Part shown: positions 7,481 to 12,702 of the stretch, in pieces | Layout of the letters: each line of letters begins with the position of its first letter | Position numbering within the stretch: position 1 is the stretch's first letter | Source of the DNA: Planctomycetota bacterium | GTDB taxonomy: Bacteria > Planctomycetota > Phycisphaerae > WQYP01 > JAJZKY01 | Reading direction: 5' to 3' | Assembly: GCA_021803885.1 (NCBI GenBank) | Contig: JAJZKY010000030.1 | Span: 1 to 14,492 of the forward strand | DNA: 14,492 bases | Notes under the pieces: generated by a model | The model's database searches: none | Told to the model about the DNA's origin: nothing | The model's input: only the letters and a program-made list of their open reading frames with translations | Made by a program: the position numbers and the translations under genes

Positions 7481-7568
7481 AGCAACGGAACCTCCTCGAG
7501 GGTATCTACCCCTCGATTTGAGCGGCTAGATTCGGTTCGTGGGGGCAGCAGAAAATGCACTGCCGCCA

Positions 7569-7589
7569 ACTACCGAACCCGGGTTGCAG
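7569..7589 (-). repeat. 21-bp element, copy 1 (inverted)
   Basis: Read on the minus strand this is CTGCAACCCGGGTTCGGTAG plus T. It matches the plus-strand copies at 7768, 7789 and 8454, and the flank GTTGGCGG also matches the copy at 7789. With 7768-7809 it forms an inverted pair around a ~180-bp AT-rich stretch. Confidence 0.8.
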
Positions 7590-7767
7590 TAATTCCGGTA
7601 AACTACTGATTTTGTTCATATTAAACACACATTTGCAGCGCAGATGTTATGCCGCGCTCGTCTGGAGGAAAAGTTTCGGCCAAGATGGACACACAGATCA
7701 TCTTTTATTTTCAATAGTTTCCATTGATTCTTTGTTGGGATGGGATGACGTGGAGCAGCTGCTATTA
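7590..7767. other. AT-rich stretch enclosed by inverted 21-bp elements
   Basis: This interval, bounded by inverted copies of the 21-bp element, contains A/T-rich tracts (7600-7635, 7695-7740). Frames on both strands cross it without ribosome binding sites or recognisable motifs. It could be a control or origin-like region or a small non-autonomous element; nothing decides between these. Confidence 0.35.
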
Positions 7768-7809
7768 CTGCAACCCGAGTACGGTACTCTGCAACCCAGG
7801 TTCGGTAGT
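7768..7809 (+). repeat. 21-bp element, copies 2 and 3 in tandem
   Basis: CTGCAACCCGAGTACGGTAC plus T (7768-7788) is followed immediately by CTGCAACCCAGGTTCGGTAG plus T (7789-7809). The exact 21-base period, two helical turns, is typical of protein-binding iterons or operators. They lie just beyond the 3' end of the minus-strand Xre-type antitoxin gene. Confidence 0.8.
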
Positions 7810-7903
7810 TGGCGGCAGGATCCGAGTGGGCTTCCTGGTATGCCTTTACTATTTGGATTTCAGGCGCCGATCTCTGGGATGCTAGGGATCCTCCCACCTT
7901 GAA

Positions 7904-8374
7904 TCAAGAAAATACTCCTTCCCTGAGTCGACCGATCATATCGCGCACTTCGCGAGCGCCGAACTCACTTCTGGTCATATCAATAGGGTGTTCCTTGCCG
8001 AGTCCCCGGACCGGGGAGGTAAGCCAGGCGAGAGTGGAATTCACATCCCCATCGAAAAGATCGAGCGCAGCTTGGTAGATTTCAGCCAGGCGGAGTAGTT
8101 GTTCTGATTCTCTGCTCCCAAAGATGCCCGCCTCCTGACGGCGGGCGAATGTTCGCTCTGAAATGCCAAGGTACTGGGCGATGCCCTGCCGGGAAAGACC
8201 CGTGCATTCCAAGAACCGCCGGACGGCAGCCCAACTCAAACCGCGATGAGCCGCTTTCATGAGCGAGACGTCCTCCAGGCTACTCAGTCCGAGCGCTTCG
8301 CCGATCTGTGTTACCTTGTCGCCCGAGACGGATGGACCGGAGCTCGCGGCGGCCCCCCTCTTAGAGACTGCCAT
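7904..8374 (-). CDS. Xre/MbcA/ParS-type antitoxin (DUF2384), no adjacent toxin
   Basis: This 156-residue protein has a helix-turn-helix at about 59-82 (GLSRQGIAQYLGISERTFARRQEAG). It also has the C-terminal DUF2384 toxin-binding domain at ~115-156, with AWLTSPVRGLGKEHPIDMTRSEFGAREVRDMIGRLREG. Family members neutralise RES-domain toxins, which degrade or modify NAD+, and repress their own operon. The toxin gene normally follows directly. Downstream on the minus strand (below 7904) there is an AGGTGGGAGG ribosome-binding-like sequence but no RES coding sequence, so the partner seems lost. The ATG at 8374 has no Shine-Dalgarno sequence; TACCAT lies six bases upstream, as expected of a leaderless message. 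Orphan antitoxins can persist as regulators or as anti-addiction factors. Confidence 0.85.
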   Translation of the reverse strand: MAVSKRGAAASSGPSVSGDKVTQIGEALGLSSLEDVSLMKAAHRGLSWAAVRRFLECTGLSRQGIAQYLGISERTFARRQEAGIFGSRESEQLLRLAEIYQAALDLFDGDVNSTLAWLTSPVRGLGKEHPIDMTRSEFGAREVRDMIGRLREGVFS

Positions 8375-8380
8375 GGCGTT

Positions 8381-8386
8381 ATGGTA
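8381..8386 (-). promoter_or_regulatory. candidate -10 box giving a leaderless antitoxin message
   Basis: On the minus strand TACCAT is followed by AACGCC and then the ATG at 8374. The arrangement TACYATRACGCCATG is shared with the parA start (TACTAT, GACGCC, ATG). Six bases from -10 to ATG would put the transcript start on the start codon. No clear -35 was found. Confidence 0.35.
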
Positions 8387-8453
8387 CGCCGCGATTGACC
8401 GGAACTCAGTGCCTGGATGGCACAGGGCTGGATACTACCAGGAAGGGGCTTCA

Positions 8454-8474
8454 CTGCAACCTTGGTTCGGTCGG
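8454..8474 (+). repeat. 21-bp element, copy 4, between the two antitoxin genes
   Basis: CTGCAACCTTGGTTCGGTCG plus G matches the other copies at most positions. It lies between the end of the VapB-like gene (8489) and the start of the Xre-type gene (8374), where an operator for the latter would be expected. Confidence 0.65.
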
Positions 8475-8488
8475 CACTGGGTCCGGGT

Positions 8489-8737
8489 CTATATTTTTCC
8501 TGGTTCCGGCGGCCGGCGATCCCGGTCCCGATCACTCAAGAAGTCGGCAGGCAGATCAGCGGCATCGAGAGCAGCATAGACCGCCTCGATGTCCGGGATT
8601 TCCGAGAGGATGACATCGCCGCTCTCCGGATCGCGGCGGATCCGTACCTGGTCGGAGCGGAAGCGAAACCCGGCCGGAATGACCACATGCTGTTCGCGCC
8701 CGGATGTAAAGACGCTGGCCCTGGAAGTTTCGGACAT
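8489..8737 (-). CDS. VapB-like AbrB-fold antitoxin, no adjacent toxin
   Basis: This 82-residue protein contains the swapped-hairpin AbrB/MazE/VapB DNA-binding domain at about 6-48. ASVFTSGREQHVVIPAGFRF is followed by RSDQVRIRRDPESGDVILSEIP, where 'F-x-S-G-x-x-Q-x-V-x-I-P-x-x-F-R-F' is the family signature. The charged tail (49-82) would bind a PIN-domain VapC toxin. The start at 8737 is set by AGGAGG nine bases upstream (plus-strand 8747-8752); the longer frame to 8857 lacks such a site. VapC should follow at once, but the next minus-strand gene is the Xre-type antitoxin 114 bases on and no PIN sequence is visible. The toxin has therefore been deleted or acts in trans. Confidence 0.82.
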   Translation of the reverse strand: MSETSRASVFTSGREQHVVIPAGFRFRSDQVRIRRDPESGDVILSEIPDIEAVYAALDAADLPADFLSDRDRDRRPPEPGKI

Positions 8738-8810
8738 CGAAGAGTACCTCCTCCCCGCCGGTTTGCGCCGGCTTCCATACAACTTACCATCACGAGATGA
8801 TGGCACGGAT

Positions 8811-8832
8811 ATATTTATGGCACGATGTTTTT
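8811..8832 (+). repeat. left marker of duplicated recombinase leader, copy 1
   Basis: ATATTTATGGCACGATGTTTTT is matched at 9834-9854 by ATATTTA then ACACGATGTTTTT with one indel. Both copies are followed by a related hairpin and then by the start of the same recombinase gene. Confidence 0.7.
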
Positions 8833-8837
8833 TATAC

Positions 8838-8852
8838 ACCCATTTAATGGGT
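8838..8852. repeat. small inverted repeat ACCCATT/AATGGGT
   Basis: ACCCATT (8838-8844) and AATGGGT (8846-8852) flank a single base, just before the larger hairpin at 8860. It may be part of a compound recombination or operator site. Confidence 0.45.
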
Positions 8853-8859
8853 ACCACTT

Positions 8860-8894
8860 CTCACGCCCGATAATCGACTATTATCGGGCGTGAG
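8860..8894. repeat. 15-bp-arm hairpin in the recombinase leader, copy 1
   Basis: CTCACGCCCGATAAT (8860-8874) and ATTATCGGGCGTGAG (8880-8894) are perfect complements around CGACT. The core CCGATAAT-N5-ATTATCGG corresponds to CCGACAAT-N4-ATTGTCGG at 9914-9933. A TTTTG tract follows, so a terminator role for the minus-strand or plus-strand side is possible, but the T-run is weak. Its conservation upstream of two recombinase copies favours a site for recombination or regulation. Confidence 0.75.
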
Positions 8895-9043
8895 GTTTTG
8901 CTGGGTTCTGGAAGTGCTCGCTGAAAATAAAAGATTTGTAATTTATATTCAATGATTTGCGCGAAGATTCGGCCACTTTCAACGGCGCCAGGAGCATCGT
9001 TTTTATCCGTACCAAATACTATTGAAAATGGTACAGTATAGAC
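8895..9043. other. leader between hairpin and broken recombinase start
   Basis: This leader contains the inverted repeat GTACCA (9009-9014) / TGGTAC (9029-9034) immediately before the recombinase start codon. TACAGT (9032-9037) lies six bases from the ATG at 9044. It corresponds to 9934-10072 of the intact copy, where TACCGT/ACGGTA flank the same position. Confidence 0.45.
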
Positions 9044-9142
9044 ATGCGTGTTGCCCTGTATGCCATAACCTCGCTTCACGAGAAGAATCCGGTGAGCCGC
9101 CTGACCCTCTGGAGAAGCTGAGGCACCTGGCGTCCACGCATG
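9044..9142 (+). pseudogene. frameshifted N-terminal fragment of a small serine recombinase
   Basis: The sequence from ATG reads MRVALYAITSLHEKNPVS, then shifts frame by one base and stops. Nucleotide identity to the intact recombinase start at 10073 is high for about 95 bases (ATGCGTGTTGCCCTGTATGCC is shared, as is GAGAAGAATCCGGTGAGC) and fades after CACCTGGCG. The rest of the gene is missing. Its tenth codon is TCG (Ser), where the intact copy has TTG (Leu), while its eighth codon is Ile instead of Arg. Confidence 0.88.
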
Positions 9143-9209
9143 ATTTTGTAGATCCAGTACCGATAGCCCTGGCAATCCCGGCAACTGGGTTGTTGGGCGT
9201 GGAGTCGCG

Positions 9210-9791
9210 ATGATGAACCAAAGCGAATATTCCGCTCAGCTTCTCGATACCGTGTTTGGTATCGGCGAGTTCAGCGTTCCGTCAAATTGCCGCGCCTGCA
9301 GAATTGTCGATTATCAGTTCACCGACAACGGAGACCAAAGCAAGGCTTCGGCGAAGTTCTCCGCTCCTCCGGATATTGGTCTGCCGACCAAGATTGACTA
9401 TGAAAAATGGCTGGCCTTCGTCGTGCTGGCCGAGAGGGAGCGTCGCCGTGCCGGCGCGGAACAGATCCCCTCGGCTGTAAAGTTTTCGGCGGAGGAAATG
9501 ATGGAAGTCCTCGGCGCCCCAAAGCGTGGGGAGGTTTATGAGGAGATTTCCAGTTGGGGACGGAGACTCGCCTCCATCTCGATTACCTTAAGGCAGACGA
9601 CACCAACTACCAGCTCCGAAGGTATCTTCCTTTTCTTCAGCAGGTTTCGGGGAGCGGGATGCATCGATGCAGAAAACGATCGACGCGAGGAACGGTTTGA
9701 GGCGTTTATCGAGGATTGGTTACGTGATTATGTGAGCGATCACTATGACATTGCCCTAAACTTTTCTGGTCAAAATCCGAAGCTCCCGTAG
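9210..9791 (+). CDS. truncated replication initiator protein A (RPA family)
   Basis: This 193-residue protein resembles the N-terminal part of the RPA-type plasmid initiators. The diagnostic order is visible: an opening RACRIVDYQFTD, then GLPTKIDYEKWLAFVVLAERE (57-77), VKFSAEEMMEVLGAPKRGEVYEEISSWGRRLASISITL (90-127) as the winged-helix region, and IFLFFSRF plus RFEAFIEDWLRDYVSDHYDIALNF. Family members are usually 300-400 residues; here the frame stops after NPKLP, before the second DNA-binding domain, so it is likely inactive or a relic. GGAG at 9201-9204 supports translation from 9210 or 9213. It sits between two copies of the recombinase leader. With a complete, unrelated RepA 3 kb away it suggests that a second replicon was once merged here. 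Confidence 0.68.
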   Translation: MMNQSEYSAQLLDTVFGIGEFSVPSNCRACRIVDYQFTDNGDQSKASAKFSAPPDIGLPTKIDYEKWLAFVVLAERERRRAGAEQIPSAVKFSAEEMMEVLGAPKRGEVYEEISSWGRRLASISITLRQTTPTTSSEGIFLFFSRFRGAGCIDAENDRREERFEAFIEDWLRDYVSDHYDIALNFSGQNPKLP

Positions 9792-9833
9792 AGTGTCCTG
9801 AGCACAGCTCAGAATGAGAAGGAGGCATGTCCA
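9792..9833 (+). other. decapitated gene start with strong ribosome binding site
   Basis: A CTGAGC/GCTCAG hairpin (9798-9812) is followed by AAGGAGG (9818-9824) and ATG TCC AAT ATT TAG at 9826. A strong ribosome binding site in front of a four-codon frame suggests the start of a gene whose body was replaced by the element beginning at ~9834, exactly where similarity to the other recombinase leader begins. Confidence 0.4.
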
Positions 9834-9854
9834 ATATTTAGACACGATGTTTTT
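9834..9854 (+). repeat. left marker of recombinase leader, copy 2
   Basis: ATATTTAGACACGATGTTTT plus T matches 8811-8832 with one indel. It is taken as the left limit of the duplicated recombinase module. Confidence 0.7.
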
Positions 9855-9913
9855 GAATATGTAATAATAGGTGGTGTTTTGAGGGGGAAATCCTGCCAAG
9901 AGCCGGATAGACC

Positions 9914-9933
9914 CCGACAATGGCTATTGTCGG
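9914..9933. repeat. hairpin in the recombinase leader, copy 2
   Basis: CCGACAAT (9914-9921) and ATTGTCGG (9926-9933) pair perfectly around GGCT. Compared with copy 1 at 8866-8889, T-to-C and A-to-G changes in opposite arms (GATAAT/ATTATC against GACAAT/ATTGTC) keep the pairing. This looks like a compensatory substitution and suggests the structure or palindrome matters. Confidence 0.7.
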
Positions 9934-10035
9934 AAGTAAAGTGGGTATCTTATTCATATAATGCAGATTTTTATGGGTATTAGTCCAGCCCATAATTGCT
10001 CAAAATCGCTTTATTTTTGATTTTTCCAGGCCTTT

Positions 10036-10068
10036 TACCGTTTAAAAAACTAATCCACTGGTACGGTA
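10036..10068 (+). promoter_or_regulatory. inverted repeat and promoter region of the recombinase operon
   Basis: TACCGT (10036-10041) and ACGGTA (10063-10068) are complementary and lie directly before the ATG at 10073. TACGGT (10062-10067) may serve as a -10, only five bases from the start codon, so the message may be leaderless. No Shine-Dalgarno sequence is present. The corresponding site of copy 1 also has an inverted repeat (GTACCA/TGGTAC). Confidence 0.35.
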
Positions 10069-10072
10069 GTAT

Positions 10073-10726
10073 ATGCGTGTTGCCCTGTATGCCAGAACCT
10101 TGCTTCACGAGAAGAATCCGGTGAGCTGCCAGGCCCAGCTGGAGAAGCTGCGCGACCTGGCCGTGGCCCGGCAATGGATCGTCACCGCCCAGTACGTCGA
10201 GGAACAGAAGTCCTCCGGGGCCCGCAGGGAGTTCCAGAAGCTGATGCGGTCGGCCGAGAAGCGCGACTTCGACGTCGTGGTGTTCTGGAGCCTGGAACGT
10301 TTCTGTCCGGAGGGCACCCCGAAAATGCTGCGGACACTCCAAACCCTGACCAGCTACGGCGTGCAGTACCGAAGCGCCACCGAACCGTTCCTCGATTCGG
10401 CCGGCCCCTGCCGCGACGCCGTGATCGGAACCATCGCGATGATCGCGACGCACGAACACAACCGACGGTCGGAGCGGATCCTGGCAGGCCTGGAGCGCAG
10501 CCGGGCCAGGAAGCGGAGCCGTCCGGGCGGAAGGCCGCGGGTTTCCGTCGATATGGAGCAGCTGCTCCGGCTGCGCATGGAAGACCGCTCGCTGGCGGAG
10601 ATCGCGCGGGAACTCGGCATTTCAAAGAGTACGGCCGCGCGTCTGGTCAGGGAACAGAAACGAAAAGAGCGCGGAGAGGCTGCTACGGCCACTTGGGTAC
10701 GCCTCCCTGAGGAGACAAACCGATGA
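10073..10726 (+). CDS. small serine recombinase with degenerate catalytic residues
   Basis: This 217-residue protein has the resolvase/invertase fold. An N-terminal catalytic domain (1-~125) is recognised from MRVALYAR, DVVVFWSLERF and LTSYGVQYRSATEPFLDS. The long helix (~126-148) follows, with a basic hinge GGRPRV (152-157) and a C-terminal helix-turn-helix (~160-195, SLAEIARELGISKSTAARLV). In active relatives the nucleophile is Ser10 in YARVS; here position 10 is Leu (YARTL). The 'DRxSR' motif is ERFCP (75-79), so Asp becomes Glu and the second arginine becomes Pro; the D36-like position also reads Glu (YVEE). Strand cleavage is therefore unlikely, while DNA binding should persist. It overlaps the tyrosine recombinase by ATGA, implying coupled translation and perhaps a DNA-binding or accessory role. 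Confidence 0.85.
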   Translation: MRVALYARTLLHEKNPVSCQAQLEKLRDLAVARQWIVTAQYVEEQKSSGARREFQKLMRSAEKRDFDVVVFWSLERFCPEGTPKMLRTLQTLTSYGVQYRSATEPFLDSAGPCRDAVIGTIAMIATHEHNRRSERILAGLERSRARKRSRPGGRPRVSVDMEQLLRLRMEDRSLAEIARELGISKSTAARLVREQKRKERGEAATATWVRLPEETNR

Positions 10727-11700
10727 CCACACCCTCGGAGCATTCGGGAATAACGACTCTCTCCACAACACGCTCTTCCCTCCCCTCGCTGTTCGTGAGC
10801 CGGCCGGCGGCCAGGGACCGGGTGCGCGATTTCTTCACCTCCCGGATCCGCAACCCCCATACCCGGCGCGCCTACCTCGAGGCCGTCCGGCAGTTCTCTG
10901 CCTTCTGCTCGGAGATCGGCATCCAGGATCTGGCCGAGGTTCAGCCGGTGCATGTCGCGGCATTTGTCGAGGCCCAGCTGCGGATGCACTCGCGGCCGAC
11001 CGTCAAACAGCGCCTGGCGGCGCTGCGCATGCTCTTCGACTGGATGGTCGTCGGCCAAGCGATCCCGACGAACCCGGCCCATGCCGTGCGTGGCCCGAAA
11101 CACACCCAGAAGCGCGGGCGCACGCCGGTACTCGCGGCCGATGAGGCAAGGGTGTTGCTCGATGCGATCGACGCGACTTCCCTGTCCGGCCTTCGCGACC
11201 GCGCACTGATCGGCCTCATGGTCTACACCTTCGCCCGGGTGGGCGCGACCGTTGCCATGCGCGTCGAGGACTACTTCATCCAGGGGCGCCGTGGATGGGT
11301 CCGCCTCCACGAGAAGGGCGGCAAGGAACATACCATGCCGGCGCATCACAACCTGGACCGCTACCTGGAGGAGTACATTGCCGCGGCCGGTATCGCCCAG
11401 GACCGCAAGGGACCGCTTTTCCGCACGACCAAAGGCCGCACCGGCGAGCTGACCGGCAATCCCATGACGCAGCCCGACGTCTGGCGGATGATTCGCCGGC
11501 GAGCCGAGGCCGCCGGCATCCGGACCGAGATCGGCTGCCACACCTTCCGCGCGACCGGCATTACCGCCTACCTTCAGAACGGCGGGCGCCTCGAGGTTGC
11601 ACAGCAGATGGCCAATCACGAAAGCTCCCGAACCACCGGGCTCTATGACCGGCGGAATGACGAGGTATCGCTCGACGAGGTAGAGAGAATACTGATCTAA
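10723..11700 (+). CDS. tyrosine recombinase (XerC/D-like integrase)
   Basis: This 325-residue site-specific recombinase is complete. The N-terminal SAM-like DNA-binding domain spans ~32-120 (TRRAYLEAVRQFSAFC ... AALRMLFDWMV). The catalytic domain spans ~133-325. All active-site residues can be placed: Arg172 (FARVGA), a lysine at 198 or 201 (EKGGKEH), His273-x-x-Arg276 (CHTFRATGITAYL), His299 (ANHES) and nucleophile Tyr308 (TTGLYDRR). Such enzymes resolve plasmid dimers or integrate elements. The start overlaps the stop of the serine recombinase (ATGA), with GAGGAG (10709-10714) upstream. A paralogous fragment lies at 6838-6990. High GC here contrasts with the downstream partition genes, suggesting separate origin. 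Confidence 0.95.
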   Translation: MTTPSEHSGITTLSTTRSSLPSLFVSRPAARDRVRDFFTSRIRNPHTRRAYLEAVRQFSAFCSEIGIQDLAEVQPVHVAAFVEAQLRMHSRPTVKQRLAALRMLFDWMVVGQAIPTNPAHAVRGPKHTQKRGRTPVLAADEARVLLDAIDATSLSGLRDRALIGLMVYTFARVGATVAMRVEDYFIQGRRGWVRLHEKGGKEHTMPAHHNLDRYLEEYIAAAGIAQDRKGPLFRTTKGRTGELTGNPMTQPDVWRMIRRRAEAAGIRTEIGCHTFRATGITAYLQNGGRLEVAQQMANHESSRTTGLYDRRNDEVSLDEVERILI

Positions 11701-11744
11701 GGGGCACTTCGTTCGTTAGGTGGAACCATTCTTTATACGACGTA

Positions 11745-11784
11745 ATGACGTCATGGTTGCATGAAGTCATGCTACTATGACGCC
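11745..11784 (+). promoter_or_regulatory. parA promoter and operator with nested palindromes
   Basis: The perfect palindrome ATGACGTCAT (11745-11754) is followed by GCATGA-AG-TCATGC (11759-11772), then TACTAT (11773-11778) as a likely -10, six bases from the parA ATG. No Shine-Dalgarno sequence is present, so a leaderless message is likely. The block CATGAAGTCATG lies at the same distance from the start codon as in the repA promoter. Confidence 0.6.
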
Positions 11785-12402
11785 ATGAAGTCGATTGCGT
11801 TCCTTAGCCAAAAAGGCGGAAGCGGCAAAACTACCTTGGCGGTCCATACGAGCGTCTCTGCCCAGGAGGGCGGAGAAAGGGTTGTCCTGATTGATACCGA
11901 CCCTCAGAAATCCGCTACGGTTTGGGGCGAGGCGAGACAGGCTGACACCCCTGTTATCGTCACAGTTTCCGCAGGCGAACTAGCCAAGGTGTTAAAGGCA
12001 GGAATCGAAGACAGGATGAGCCTTGCCATCGTCGATACAGCTCCGCATACCGCCCCAGATGCTGCACGTATTGCCGAGCTGGTCGATCTAGTCGTGATTC
12101 CGTGTCGCCCTGCTGCCTTTGACTTGGCGGCTGTAAGCAATGCGATCCAGATCGTGCGCGCTGCCAAAAAGAAGGCCGTACTCGTCCTCTCTGCTTGCCC
12201 ATTTCGATCACCGGAAATCGCTGAGACGCGAACTGTTCTCTCCGAATATGGTCTGCCTGTTTGCCCTTTCGATATCACAGACAGGCGAGCATTCGCACGA
12301 GCTGTAGCAACAGGCCGCGCAGTCACCGAGTTCGAGGCTGAAGGGAAGGCATCCCAAGAAATTCATGCCCTCTGGAATTGGTTAAAGGAGCAAATGAAAT
12401 GA
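11785..12402 (+). CDS. parA: ParA-type plasmid partition ATPase
   Basis: This 205-residue protein is a short ParA/MinD-superfamily ATPase lacking an N-terminal helix-turn-helix, as in type Ib partition systems. It shows the deviant Walker A KGGSGKTT (10-17) with the signature lysine, Walker A' LIDTDPQ (35-41) and Walker B AIVDTAP (81-87). These proteins form an ATP-dependent gradient on the nucleoid that moves plasmid copies apart. An in-frame ATG at 11761 lies inside the operator palindrome; 11785 is preferred because ParA proteins begin directly with 'K-x-I-A-F-L-S-Q-K-G-G'. The stop overlaps the next start (ATGA). Without its own helix-turn-helix, promoter control would fall to the small partner protein. 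Confidence 0.93.
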   Translation: MKSIAFLSQKGGSGKTTLAVHTSVSAQEGGERVVLIDTDPQKSATVWGEARQADTPVIVTVSAGELAKVLKAGIEDRMSLAIVDTAPHTAPDAARIAELVDLVVIPCRPAAFDLAAVSNAIQIVRAAKKKAVLVLSACPFRSPEIAETRTVLSEYGLPVCPFDITDRRAFARAVATGRAVTEFEAEGKASQEIHALWNWLKEQMK

Positions 12403-12665
12403 GTGCAAAAGTAACAGGTTTAGCAGCGTTTACAAAACGCAACTCAATGTCGGCAGAAGCCGTTACAAATCAGAACTCCTCGTCCGACAGTTCGGAACGG
12501 AAGCGAGCGAAGAAGGATATTGTCGCCCTCACTGTTCGGCTACAACGTGCAGAATGGGAGCGTCTGCATCAGCTTGCCGTCTCCGAAGGGGTCAGCATTC
12601 AATCTCTTGCAGTACGTGGTCTAAACCGCATTTTTACAGATAAGGGACTACCAAAGCTTACATAG
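12399..12665 (+). CDS. small ribbon-helix-helix partition partner / repressor
   Basis: This 88-residue protein has a flexible, Ser/Asn-rich N-terminus (1-35), a basic patch ERKRAKKD, and a ribbon-helix-helix-like end (41-78: IVALTVRLQRAEWERLHQLAVSEGVSIQSLAVRGLNRIF). Type Ib partition systems pair a short ParA with just such a small ribbon-helix-helix protein (ParG-like), which binds the centromere and represses the operon; its mobile tail stimulates the ATPase. The start at 12399 overlaps the parA stop as ATGA, eight bases after AAAGGAG (12384-12390). It is the best candidate to bind the CATGAAGTCATG sites before parA and repA. Confidence 0.8.
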   Translation: MSAKVTGLAAFTKRNSMSAEAVTNQNSSSDSSERKRAKKDIVALTVRLQRAEWERLHQLAVSEGVSIQSLAVRGLNRIFTDKGLPKLT

Positions 12666-12670
12666 AGGAA

Positions 12671-12702
12671 TTGACGTCATGAAGTCATGACGTAATTGCG
12701 CC
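12671..12702 (+). promoter_or_regulatory. repA promoter and operator matching the parA operator
   Basis: TTGACG (12671-12676) may be the -35, with TAATTG (12693-12698) 16 bases on as a weak -10 just before the ATG at 12703. Overlapping palindromes TGACGTCA (12672-12679) and GTCATGAC (12684-12691) are present. The stretch CATGAAGTCATG-N9-GCCATG occurs with the same spacing before parA. No Shine-Dalgarno sequence precedes repA, again suggesting a leaderless message. Confidence 0.55.

Noticed and set aside
7555..7902. frames on both strands between the 21-bp elements (including 7616-7897 minus as a possible RES toxin)
   Set aside because: They contain none of the residues expected of RES-domain toxins, lack clear starts, and part of their sequence is simply the translated 21-bp elements.
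10354..11619. 421-codon open frame on the minus strand
   Set aside because: It lies antisense to the serine and tyrosine recombinase genes, which have clear catalytic motifs; GC-rich coding DNA often opens long antisense frames. Its translation shows no recognisable domain.
12399..12402. frameshift between parA and the small partner gene
   Set aside because: The ATGA overlap is ordinary translational coupling; both proteins are complete with good ribosome binding for the second.
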